Part shown: piece by piece, positions 26,010 to 34,002 of the stretch
Layout of the letters: each line of letters begins with the position of its first letter
Numbering within the stretch: position 1 is the first letter of the stretch
DNA from: AP-15 sp963789025
GTDB taxonomy: Bacteria > Pseudomonadota > Alphaproteobacteria > ATCC43930 > CGMCC-115725
Direction: 5' to 3'
Assembly: GCA_963789025.1 (NCBI GenBank)
Contig: CAWBIT010000008.1
Coordinates: forward strand, 558,001-622,000
DNA length: 64,000 bases
Notes under the pieces: model-generated
Seen by the model: the letters and a program-made list of their open reading frames with translations, nothing else
Told to the model about the DNA's origin: nothing
The model's database searches: none
Translations under genes and position numbers: made by a program

Positions 26010-26755
26010 CGGTCCAGCCCTAACCGGCCGATCGCCGGCAACTTCAGCGCCGGCACGGCGGCGTCGACGCCGATATTGAGCCCGAGGAGGTTCAGCTCGA
26101 ACCCCTCGTCGACGGCGAGGAGCACCCCGGCAAGGCCGAAGAGCGAAACCTGAAACCCGGAGCCGCTGGGCGCCGCGGCAAACAACGCGCCCCGGGGCAG
26201 GAAATCCTTGCCGACCGCATTCGACGGCAGGTCGAGGCCGAGTTCGGGGACCTGGCGGGCAACATACGCGGTGAACGTGTTGCTGTTGGGGCCGGGCCAG
26301 GCGCGATACTCGTGCGGATAGGGATAGCGGGTGACCGCGGCACGGATATCCTCGATCATCGCGTCGACACCCGGTCCGCGCCTGTCAAGGACGATCTGCG
26401 GTCGAGCACCGAACCAATAATTGTCGGGGCCCATCCGATCGACGCGAACCGCCGGGGCGCCGTTGGCGACACCGAAACCCAGCACCTCGTATCGTGTAAA
26501 GCGGTCGGCCCCGGTCGGCTTTACTGCGATCCAGGTATGCACTGCAAACACCCCCCGCCACGAGACCGCGCGGGCGGCATAGACTTGAACCACGGCCTCC
26601 GGCGTGGCCGCCGGGTCGGGCGCCAGGCCGGTCGGGTCGCGGCGCGCCTCGTACCACGGCACCCCATCGCGCCCATTGGGCAGGCAACCGTTAACCAGCG
26701 CCGGCAGCACGAAAAGCCCGAGCAGCGACAGACTTAACGAGGTCGCAAAATTCAT
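26006..26755 (-). CDS. DUF3750 family protein
   Basis: 249 residues. The family pattern is clear: VYAARAVSWRGVFAVHTWIAVKP, TRYEVLGFGV, PDNYWFGARPQIVLDRRGP, YPYPHEYRAWPGPNSNTFTAY, VPELGLDLPSNAVGKDFLP and an LFGLAGVLLAVDEGFELNLLGLNIG tail (each quoted in pieces). The N-terminus is hydrophobic (SLSLLGLFVLPALVNGC) and may be a membrane anchor or an atypical lipoprotein signal. Function unknown; DUF3750 proteins are common in Proteobacteria. Confidence 0.85.
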   Translation of the reverse strand: MNFATSLSLSLLGLFVLPALVNGCLPNGRDGVPWYEARRDPTGLAPDPAATPEAVVQVYAARAVSWRGVFAVHTWIAVKPTGADRFTRYEVLGFGVANGAPAVRVDRMGPDNYWFGARPQIVLDRRGPGVDAMIEDIRAAVTRYPYPHEYRAWPGPNSNTFTAYVARQVPELGLDLPSNAVGKDFLPRGALFAAAPSGSGFQVSLFGLAGVLLAVDEGFELNLLGLNIGVDAAVPALKLPAIGRLGLDR

Positions 26756-26806
26756 CGGTGCTCGGGCTGGCTTACACCCACGGATGGGACCTTTGAACCC
26801 AGTTAC

Positions 26807-27367
26807 TCAGCGCGCCATGCCCGGCGCCCCGGCCGGCACGTCGTAAAAGGCCAGGGTCATCGAGACGCTCGTGTAGTAACCCATAAGGGTGATTACATCG
26901 GTGATGCCGACATGGCCGAGTGCCTTGACCGTGCGGTCGTAGAGCCCCTGCGGGACCCAGCGCGAATTGGCGAGCGCCATTGCCATCTCGTACACGACCT
27001 GCTCGCGCTCGTCCGCGAATGAAGTCTGCAGGCCGGCGATGAGTGCCTCGACCTTATCGGGTGGCAGCCCGACTGCCTTGCCGCGCCGCTCATGCGCGCT
27101 CGTCGGGTATGCCGAATGCCATTTGCTGTTGATGATGCAGACGGCGATCTCGCGCTCGCGCTCGGTAAGCGAGTAATGCCCGGGATGGAAATGGGCGCCG
27201 AGCGGAGCTGCAGCCGTCGCCAGCTTGGGGTTATGGACCCAGATCTTGCTCGGCCCGCCGAGCTGACCGCGGACCTCGATCAGAAAGCGATAGCCCTCCT
27301 GCTGCTCCGGCGTCATCTGGTCATAGGGGATTTCGGCGTAACGGCCAAAGGTCGGCGTATCGGGCAT
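26807..27367 (-). CDS. carboxymuconolactone decarboxylase-like (AhpD fold) protein
   Basis: About 186 residues. The sequence LTEREREIAVCIINSKWHSAYPTSAHERRGKAVGLPPDKVEAL follows the CMD pattern, with W-H...AHE in the helical core, and the C-terminus has RWVPQGLYDRTVKALGHVGITDVITLMGYYTSVSMTL (both quoted as descriptions of helices). The Cys-x-x-Cys of peroxide-reducing AhpD is not seen, so it may be a decarboxylase-like or structural relative acting in aromatic breakdown. I start at the ATG at 27367 behind GGAAGGAAAC; an earlier start at 27403 would add 12 residues with no conservation. Confidence 0.8.
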   Translation of the reverse strand: MPDTPTFGRYAEIPYDQMTPEQQEGYRFLIEVRGQLGGPSKIWVHNPKLATAAAPLGAHFHPGHYSLTEREREIAVCIINSKWHSAYPTSAHERRGKAVGLPPDKVEALIAGLQTSFADEREQVVYEMAMALANSRWVPQGLYDRTVKALGHVGITDVITLMGYYTSVSMTLAFYDVPAGAPGMAR

Positions 27368-27522
27368 TTCGGGTTTCCTTCCCAGGGTGGATTGGCGGCG
27401 CATCCTGCAACGGCCATGCCCGCCCTGTCGACCAGCACGGACGCGACGTCGCAGTCAATGGCGCTTTGCTTCAGTCAACGACGACGGCGAAAAGATCGAG
27501 GAGGCTCCCGCAAGGCCTTGCG

Positions 27523-27590
27523 CCAGTCCGGGCTATTCTCCAGTCTGGGCTATTCTCCAGTCTGGGCTATTCTCCAGTCTGGGCTATTCT
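27523..27590. repeat. four tandem copies of a 17-bp unit
   Basis: The unit CCAGTCTGGGCTATTCT is repeated head to tail four times; the first copy differs at one base (C for T). The last copy supplies the first two bases of the complement of the rmlC stop codon. The unit has no inner dyad and no spacers, so this is a minisatellite and not a CRISPR array. Confidence 0.9.
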
Positions 27591-28164
27591 AGAGCGCCTC
27601 CGGTTCCGTGTACTCGAACAGATCGGATTGCTCGCGGAGGCACGGCAAATTGCGGTCGCGGTCGGATACGATTGCGGTTTCGATGGTGACCGGCCAGGTA
27701 ATCATCAGCACCGGGTCGTTCCAGGCAATGCCGCGATCGTGCACCGGGCTGTAGAAGTCCGTTGTCTTGTATTGCACCTCGGTGTCGTCCTCCAGCGTGC
27801 AATAGCCGTGGGCATATCCCGGCGGTATCCACAGCTGATACCAGTTGTCGGCGGTCAGCACTGCGGCCGCATGCCGCCCAAAGCTGGGGGAGCCCCGGCG
27901 GATGTCGACCGCGACATCGAAAATCGCCCCGCGCGTCACCCGTACGAGCTTGCCCTGCGCCGTCGGCGGCACCTGGTAATGCAGCCCGCGCAATGTGCCC
28001 TTCAGCGGGTTGCGGATGTGGTTGTCCTGCACGAACGCCGCCTCGATCCCGATCGACGCGAAATCGCGCGCGTTCCACACCTCGGAGAAAAAACCTCGGA
28101 TATCGCCGACGCGTCGCGGCATGAGAACTTTGATTTCCGGCAGTGCCGTTTCCATGGTGTGCAT
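27589..28164 (-). CDS. rmlC: dTDP-4-dehydrorhamnose 3,5-epimerase (RmlC/RfbC)
   Basis: 191 residues of cupin fold. The expected features are present: DIRGFFSEVWNARDFASIGI, FVQDNHIRNPLKGTLRGLHYQ with the catalytic His, GKLVRVTRGAIFDVAVDIRRGSPSFG, the WIPPGYAHGY block and the Y in VQYKTTDFYSP (longer blocks quoted in parts). It inverts C3 and C5 of dTDP-4-keto-6-deoxyglucose on the way to rhamnose for LPS or exopolysaccharide. The other rml genes are not in the window. The 3' end touches a 17-bp tandem repeat, so expansion there could alter the C-terminus. Confidence 0.9.
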   Translation of the reverse strand: MHTMETALPEIKVLMPRRVGDIRGFFSEVWNARDFASIGIEAAFVQDNHIRNPLKGTLRGLHYQVPPTAQGKLVRVTRGAIFDVAVDIRRGSPSFGRHAAAVLTADNWYQLWIPPGYAHGYCTLEDDTEVQYKTTDFYSPVHDRGIAWNDPVLMITWPVTIETAIVSDRDRNLPCLREQSDLFEYTEPEAL

Positions 28165-28277
28165 GGGAAGAAGCCTTTCGTAATTTCCGTTCTTATAGCC
28201 AAGCCGACACGGGGTGATAAAAGATACCTCATGAACATAGGTTGATGGTGTTGATCGCTCCCCATTAAGGAGTCTTC

Positions 28278-29489
28278 ATGACCAAAACCGTGGTTAGTCA
28301 GCCTCGGAAAAATACCGTTTCGCGCCGAAGGCTGCTTGGCCTCGGCGGCGCCACGGCCTTCACCTTTTGGCATCGCAAGGCGCGCGGTTTTCCGGCGGCC
28401 GAGCAATACGTCGACCGGGTCGCGGCTGAGCGGGTCGCCGATCGCGCGCCGCCCCGCCCGCCGATCCTCGTCGACGCGCAGACCCATGTGTGGTGGCGCG
28501 CAGGCGGCGTCCGCCAGATGAGCGAAAGAGGGGAGCATTTCCTCAAATCGCTTGCCGGCTCGCGCGCCGGGGTGGTCGGCCATCCGGTGCCGATCGCCGA
28601 TATGGGGCGCGTCATGTTCCTCGAGGACGTTTTTCTCGGCAGCGAGACCGATATCGCCTTTTTGAACAGTTTCGGGATGCGGGCGGCATTCGATGGCGTT
28701 GACCTTTTTTCACCGCGCGAGGCGGCCTTCATCCGCTCGATGGCGCCATCGCGCATCCGCGTTCTCGGGACTGTCGACCCGCCCGACGGGACCTCCGCGC
28801 TCGAATCGCTGACCTATCAGTGCGAGACGATCAAGATCGACGGGCTGAAGCTCTATCCACCGGGGCCCGATGCCCGCGGTTGGGTCCTCGATGACGAGAA
28901 GAACACCCATCCGCTATTGGAGGCGCTGCGCCGGCGCGGCGTCAAGAATGTCTGTGTGCACAAGGGCCTGCCCGGGCTGTTTCTCGAACAATATTGCCAC
29001 ACCGACGATCTGGCGCGAGCGGCCGCCGATTTTCCGGACCTTAACTTTATCGCCTTCCATAGCGCCTTTCCGTGGGAAGCCGAGCTCGCAGGTCAGGCCA
29101 AGGCGGCCAAGGCCAAAAATATCTATGCCGAGCTGGGCAGCTTGGCCCGGATGATGCGGACGGATCCGGCGCGGTATGCTGTCCTTATCGGGAACCTGCT
29201 CGACGGCTTTGGCGCCGATCACATTATGTGGGGGACCGACACACCGGTGATCGGGCCGCCGCATTGGCAGATCGAGGCCTTCCAGACCTTCGCGATACCC
29301 GAAGAGCTGGCCGCGCAACACGGTTATCCGCAGCTGACGCCCGAGGTGAAGAATCAGATCTTCGGCGAGAACGCCGCCCGGATTTTCGGGATCGACATCG
29401 CTGTGGCGCGCCGGGCTATAGAAGGCGACCTGCTCTATAAGCTGCGCGACAACCGCAATCCCTTCCCGGCCGACGCAGCGCCGCTGTAA
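28278..29489 (+). CDS. Tat-exported amidohydrolase family protein (COG2159 type)
   Basis: 403 residues. A twin-arginine signal is visible (SRRRLLGLGGATAFTFW, about 15-31), so export in folded form is likely. The metal-dependent TIM-barrel hydrolase is marked by VDAQTHVWW at the first strand, IKIDGLKLYPPG, VHKGLPG, FIAFHSAFPW and the Asp in MWGTDTPVIGPP. The first motif has a single His (THVW) instead of HxH, as in some ACMSD-like decarboxylases. Substrate unknown, perhaps an aromatic acid or lactone. It has its own ribosome site (AAGGAG at 28267-28272) and stands divergent from rmlC. Confidence 0.83.
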   Translation: MTKTVVSQPRKNTVSRRRLLGLGGATAFTFWHRKARGFPAAEQYVDRVAAERVADRAPPRPPILVDAQTHVWWRAGGVRQMSERGEHFLKSLAGSRAGVVGHPVPIADMGRVMFLEDVFLGSETDIAFLNSFGMRAAFDGVDLFSPREAAFIRSMAPSRIRVLGTVDPPDGTSALESLTYQCETIKIDGLKLYPPGPDARGWVLDDEKNTHPLLEALRRRGVKNVCVHKGLPGLFLEQYCHTDDLARAAADFPDLNFIAFHSAFPWEAELAGQAKAAKAKNIYAELGSLARMMRTDPARYAVLIGNLLDGFGADHIMWGTDTPVIGPPHWQIEAFQTFAIPEELAAQHGYPQLTPEVKNQIFGENAARIFGIDIAVARRAIEGDLLYKLRDNRNPFPADAAPL

Positions 29490-29573
29490 GCGCACGGGCA
29501 ACGGCGTGGCATCAGTCGCCACCGGGCTTTTCCCTTTGTAACCTGCAAGCGAAACTTAAACAGGAAGAACGGA

Positions 29574-29945
29574 ATGCTGAGATGGCTGGGACTGGGGCTC
29601 TTGCTCGGCGCGGGGCTTGGGAGCGTCGCGTGGGCGCAGAGTTCGACTAAATTCGATGGCCAGTACGTTGGAGAACTTACCCTCACGAAAGTAATGAATG
29701 ACTGCACCCGGCCGCCGCTGGGGGCGCTTTACCCGCTAACAATCTCCCGGGGTGAAGTTCGGTTTAAATATGTCCCGCGATTCAATACCACATTAACCGG
29801 GAAGGTTGGTGATGGTGGGATGTTCAAAGCCTCCGCCCGCTTGCGGAGGGGATCTGTACAGATGACGGGGCACATCCAAGGGAATAACCTTACCGCCTAC
29901 ATCGTCTCGCCAAGTTGTAATTATACCTTCCAAACGAAGAACTAG
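29574..29945 (+). CDS. small exported protein of unknown function
   Basis: 123 residues: a clear signal peptide (MLRWLGLGLLLGAGLGSVAWAQ) and a mature part of about 100 residues that looks all-beta (FDGQYVGELTLTKVMNDC, LYPLTISRGEVRFKYVPRF, TLTGKVGDGGMFKASARL, MTGHIQGNNLTAYIVS) with two cysteines (in NDCT and SCNY) that may form a disulfide. I do not recognise the family. Base composition is slightly less GC-rich than the neighbours. Confidence 0.65.
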   Translation: MLRWLGLGLLLGAGLGSVAWAQSSTKFDGQYVGELTLTKVMNDCTRPPLGALYPLTISRGEVRFKYVPRFNTTLTGKVGDGGMFKASARLRRGSVQMTGHIQGNNLTAYIVSPSCNYTFQTKN

Positions 29946-30200
29946 ACTGCCGTTAAGCTCTGCCTATTTTACCACTCCTCCCTTGTGGTGCTTTTCTGGT
30001 TGGGGTGCTGTCGCCGATACATACAAGCGGGGAAATTCTCGTAAAACGCGACAGCAACAACCGGCCGAGCCGTTCGACCGCGGTCGCGGTGCGCGAAAAT
30101 AGCTGCTGAGGCGGCTCTTACACAATTTCACCACGATTAACGGGACCGGCGCATAAGACCGCGCCAAATTGTAGGCCGTGAACCAAACGGAGGGTCTGTG

Positions 30201-30833
30201 ATGACGACACGCTCATTGTGCAAAGCTGTGGCCTTTGCCGCCGGGCTTGGCCTCAGCGTGCTTTCCTATCCGGTCCATGCCGCCCCCACGAGCGGCGGCG
30301 ATACCGTGCAGGGCCTCTACGACGCGCTGCTCAGCACGATGAAGAACGGCCGGATTCTGGGACAAAGCGGTCGTTTCACGCAACTCGAACCGGTCATCCG
30401 CCGCAGCTTCGATGTCGCCTTGATGACGCGGTTGGCGGTCGGCCTGCCCTGGGCCGGTCTGACCGAGGCGCAGCGCCAGCAGGCAACCGAGAGCTTCGGC
30501 CGCTACATGTCAGCCATCTATGCCGAGCGCTTCGACAGCTATGCCGGACAGAAGCTGGAGGTGACCGGCGAGCAGCCCGCCTCCTCCGGGGTCATGGTGA
30601 AGAGCCAGATCATCAAGGCCAGTGGCGAGCCGGTCAAGGTTGACTACCTGATGCGTCGCAGCGGCGACAACTGGCTGATCTCCGACATTTACCTCGACGG
30701 CGCGATCAGCGAAGTGGCGACGCGCCGCTCGGAATTCGCCGCGATCCTGAAGAACGACGGCATAGACGGTCTGATCGCGGCCCTCAACCGCAAGGCCGAC
30801 ATCCTCACGGGAACCACGGCAAAGTCCTTCTAG
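30201..30833 (+). CDS. MlaC/Ttg2D-like periplasmic lipid-binding protein (HpnM-like)
   Basis: About 210 residues with a signal peptide (ending near VHAAP). The mature domain matches the MlaC/Tol_Tol_Ttg2 family: LYDALLSTMKNGRILGQSGRFTQLEPVIRRSFDVALMTRLAVG, a helical block, then the strands KLEVTGEQ, VMVKSQIIKASGEPVKVDYLMR and NWLISDIYLDG (quoted in parts). MlaC carries phospholipids between outer and inner membrane; the HpnM relatives are linked to hopanoid transport. No mlaDEF or hpn genes are adjacent. A strong GGAGGG site precedes; both a GTG at 30198 and the ATG at 30201 are possible. Confidence 0.83.
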   Translation: MTTRSLCKAVAFAAGLGLSVLSYPVHAAPTSGGDTVQGLYDALLSTMKNGRILGQSGRFTQLEPVIRRSFDVALMTRLAVGLPWAGLTEAQRQQATESFGRYMSAIYAERFDSYAGQKLEVTGEQPASSGVMVKSQIIKASGEPVKVDYLMRRSGDNWLISDIYLDGAISEVATRRSEFAAILKNDGIDGLIAALNRKADILTGTTAKSF

Positions 30834-30860
30834 CAGGATGTTGAAAACTCGCGTGTAATT

Positions 30861-30978
30861 CCGGGACGGCCTGTCAGGGCCGGGCCCGGAACCCATGAAC
30901 ACAGGCCAAGCGATTGATTTCTCTGGTCCGTGTTCCTGGTTTCCGGGCTCGCGGGCGGAGCCCGCGCCCCGGAATGAC
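30861..30978. repeat. dispersed intergenic repeat, family A, copy 2
   Basis: Starts CCGGGACGGCC and ends CCCCGGAATGAC like the copy at 14578-14716, with GGGCCGGGCCCGGAA inside. The interior between the conserved ends differs. Terminal ATTCCGGG / CCCGGAAT forms an inverted repeat. This and the next repeat fill most of the 1-kb gap 30834-31833, in which I see no gene. Confidence 0.75.
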
Positions 30979-31228
30979 AAAGTTCCTGCCTTTTTCCGCA
31001 GCCTGCTAGGACTTATGCCCATTGGAGTACCGGCACGAATTTCACGCAGGCGGACCGGGAAGCAGGGAGCTTTTTGCATTAATCGAAGCAGCACCTCGCT
31101 GCTCCAAATAAAACACCGAAGCAACCAGAACATTTAACGATTGCGCGCCTCCTGCTGGTAATCGCAGCGGTCGGCAATCCAACCGTCTCGCCCGAGAAAA
31201 ATGATCATAACTTGCTGGAAGGCGGCGC

Positions 31229-31603
31229 TCCCTCACCCACCGAGCCCGGAGCCTGTCCTCGGGCCGCGCTCCGAGGCTGGGCAAGAAATCCCAATCGGCT
31301 GGATCGGCGCCGTGCGTCCTTCGAGACGACCGCTTTCGCGGTCTCCTCATGATGAGGAATTTCCTTATTTATATCAAAGGTTTATCTTCATCATGAGGAG
31401 CGCCCACGGGCGCACCTCGAAGGACGCAAGACCGTGACGCCACCCTCGTGCCAATTCTTGCCCAGCCTTTTCGCGCAGACCCGTGGGGACTTGGTACCCC
31501 CTCTCCCGCACCGCGCCCTCTCGGCGCACGTGTGCGTGCGCCTGCCGGCTGCCGCATCTCCGATGCGCCAGGGGCGCCGAGCGCAGCGAGGCGGGTGAGG
31601 GTC
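31229..31603. repeat. large composite palindromic repeat, family B, copy 1
   Basis: About 375 bases. Outer arms CCCTCACCCACCGAGCCCGG and GCGAGGCGGGTGAGGG enclose an inner core bounded by the inverted pair GGCTGGGCAAGAA and TTCTTGCCCAGCC. The core (about 31275-31480) contains TTCGAGACGACCGCTTTCGC, a central hairpin around CCTCATGATGAGG, and CTCGAAGGACGCAAGACCGTG. A second copy at 58119-58415 has the same core but exchanged outer arms. Confidence 0.8.
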
Positions 31604-31833
31604 TCGGCGCGATTCAAATTTTCTCCCAGCGTGGGGCGCGCGCCGCGTTGGTTTTCTCTCCCGTAACGAAAAATAAATCGTTGTGTGAGCTACCCCACAC
31701 AAGGGGTTGGGACGGGCCGATATAGCCCTTGACATTCGCTTGTTGCCTCGATCGAACCACTCGTTATGGTTGGGCGAGGTCGCCGCCTCGGCTCCTCCCA
31801 TTCGCGTTCTTTTGTACACAATGGTTGAATTGA

Positions 31834-34002
31834 ATGAGCATTACAACAACCAATGAAGGTGCTCCCGGGGAAATCGTCTCCAGCGAGACCGCGCTCGCTT
31901 GTCTCTTCCGCCTCGGCGCGCAGAACGGGGTCTATGCCGAAATCGGCGCCGTCCGCCGCCGCAACCTGATCGAGGGAGATAGCCTGCCGGTGGCGCGCCT
32001 CGTCGAGCTGGCCGGGGAATTCGGATTGCGCGCCGAACGCGTTCGGCTCGATTGGGAGGGTTTGCGAAACACCCCGTTCAGCCATCCGATCCTGCTGCTG
32101 CTCGACAACAAGAACGCCGTCGTGCTGGTCGGGGTCCGGCGCAACGGGCCGGAGGAGGTGGCCGTCTCCGACCCGGTATTCCGGGACGGCGAGCCGTTCT
32201 TCCTAGCGCGCGAGGATCTGGAGCGCGCCTGGCGAGGCGCGGCGCTCATGGTCACCCCGCTGCCGCCGACCAAGGCCGATACGGCATTCGGCTTCTCGTG
32301 GTTCACGACCAAGCTGTTTGCCGAGCGCCGCCTGATGCGCGACATCGTCGTCGCGGCATTGGTGATGCACTTGATCGGACTGTCGGTGCCGATCTTCTTT
32401 CAATTGCTCGTCGACAAGGTGGTGCCGAACCAGGCGTTCTCGACCCTTTATGCGTTGAGCGCCGGGGTCGGCGTGCTGATCCTGTTCGATGCCGGGTTCA
32501 ACTACCTGCGCAACTATCTCCTCGCCTTTATCACGCGCCGCCTCGATCACCAGGTCGCCAACAGCACGATCGAGCATCTGCTGCGCCTGCCGATCGATTA
32601 TTTCCATGCCAACCCGTCCGGTGTCACCGCCTACAAATTACAGGAGGCGAACAACGTCAGGGATTTCCTCGCGAGCCGGTTGTTCAACACGTTTCTCGAT
32701 TTTCTCGCCGTCATTATCTATCTGCCGGTGCTGCTGCTCTATTCGTGGCAATTGACCCTGATCGTGCTCGGCGTCTCGGCGACGGCTTTTGTCGTGCTCG
32801 CGGCGATGTCGCGCACCTTCCGCAAGCGGCTCACCGAGGTCAACGAGATCGAGGGCCGCCGCAAGGCCTTCCTGTTCGAGATCCTCAACGGCATTGCGAC
32901 GATCAAGACGTTGGCGCTCGAGCCGCGCTCGATGCTGCGCTGGCGGCGCCATACCGAAGAAGCGGCGAGCAAGAGCCTGTCGCTCGACCACACTGCGGCG
33001 GGCGCGCGCAGCGTCGTCACCAGCCTCGAACGCGGCATGAGCGTCGGGATCGGCGCATTGGGCGCATTGTTCGTATTGAGCGACCAGATGACCGTCGGCG
33101 CGCTCGTCGCCTTCAACATGCTGGGACTGCGGCTGGTGCAGCCGCTGATTCACGCCTCGTCGCTGATGCAGGAATATCAGCGCTCGGTGCTGTCCTTGAA
33201 GCTCCTCGCCCAGCTGATGCAGACCGCGCCCGAACCGTCGAGCGGCCAGCTCGCCCCGACGATCCGCGGCCACATCGAGTTCGACAGTGTGACGTTTCAC
33301 TATCCGGGATCACCGACGCCGGCGGTCAAGGAAATCTCGTTCGCGGTCGAGCCCGGCCAGATCGTCGGCATCGTCGGCCGCAGCGGCTCGGGCAAGACGA
33401 CGATCACGCGTCTGATCCAGGGTCTTTATCGGCCGCAGGCCGGTCTTGTGAACATCGACGGCCAGGATCTGAAGGAGCTCGATCTGGCTCATCTGCGCAC
33501 CCAGATCGGCGTCGTCCTACAGGAGAATTTTCTGTTCCGCGGCACCGTGCGCGAGAACATTGCGATGACCAAGCCGGCCGCCTCGCTGGACGACGTCGTC
33601 CGGGTCGCGCAGCTGGCCGGCGCGCACGAATTCATCCAGCGGCTGCCGCAAGGCTATTCGACAATCCTCGAGGAAAGCGCGACCAATCTTTCGGGCGGGC
33701 AGCGCCAGCGCCTGGCGATCGCGCGCGCCCTCATCCACGACCCGCCGGTGCTGATCTTCGACGAGGCGACCAGCTCGCTCGACCCCGAGAGCGAAGCGAT
33801 CATCCAGCAACACCTCGCCGCGATCGCCCGCGGCCGCACGATCATCCTCGTCACCCACCGGCTCTCCTTTGTGGCGCGCGCCGATGCGATCATCGTCGTC
33901 GACGGCGGCCATCTCGTGCAGGTCGGCCCACATGAAGCCCTCCTCGGCAGCTGTCTGCCGTACAAGCAATTGTGGAGCCAGCAGGCGAGGATGTACCAGT
34001 GA
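31834..34002 (+). CDS. type I secretion ABC exporter (HlyB-like, degenerate C39 domain)
   Basis: 722 residues. Residues 1-125 form a C39-peptidase-like domain that lacks the catalytic Cys of DCG and has NKNAVVL where the catalytic His should be, so it is a CLD that binds substrates without cutting them, as in HlyB. A six-helix membrane domain follows (about 160-440), then the ATPase with Walker A GRSGSGKTT, signature LSGGQRQRLAIARAL, Walker B VLIFDEATSSLD and the H-loop VTHRLSF. With the HlyD protein after it, this exports large repeat proteins across both membranes using a C-terminal signal. No TolC-like outer-membrane gene is in the window. A TTGACA at 31729 could be a -35 box. The giant repeat proteins downstream are the obvious cargo. 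Confidence 0.92.
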   Translation: MSITTTNEGAPGEIVSSETALACLFRLGAQNGVYAEIGAVRRRNLIEGDSLPVARLVELAGEFGLRAERVRLDWEGLRNTPFSHPILLLLDNKNAVVLVGVRRNGPEEVAVSDPVFRDGEPFFLAREDLERAWRGAALMVTPLPPTKADTAFGFSWFTTKLFAERRLMRDIVVAALVMHLIGLSVPIFFQLLVDKVVPNQAFSTLYALSAGVGVLILFDAGFNYLRNYLLAFITRRLDHQVANSTIEHLLRLPIDYFHANPSGVTAYKLQEANNVRDFLASRLFNTFLDFLAVIIYLPVLLLYSWQLTLIVLGVSATAFVVLAAMSRTFRKRLTEVNEIEGRRKAFLFEILNGIATIKTLALEPRSMLRWRRHTEEAASKSLSLDHTAAGARSVVTSLERGMSVGIGALGALFVLSDQMTVGALVAFNMLGLRLVQPLIHASSLMQEYQRSVLSLKLLAQLMQTAPEPSSGQLAPTIRGHIEFDSVTFHYPGSPTPAVKEISFAVEPGQIVGIVGRSGSGKTTITRLIQGLYRPQAGLVNIDGQDLKELDLAHLRTQIGVVLQENFLFRGTVRENIAMTKPAASLDDVVRVAQLAGAHEFIQRLPQGYSTILEESATNLSGGQRQRLAIARALIHDPPVLIFDEATSSLDPESEAIIQQHLAAIARGRTIILVTHRLSFVARADAIIVVDGGHLVQVGPHEALLGSCLPYKQLWSQQARMYQ

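Noticed and set aside
27523..27590. possible CRISPR array
   Set aside because: The 17-bp units are directly adjacent with no spacers and no cas genes are present.
31042..31819. several short open frames in the 30.8-31.8 kb gap
   Set aside because: All lie in palindromic repeat DNA and give Arg/Pro-rich shadow translations.
32052..33935. 627-codon open frame inside the ABC exporter gene
   Set aside because: Same strand, other frame, extremely Arg-rich; the exporter has complete ATPase motifs in the true frame.
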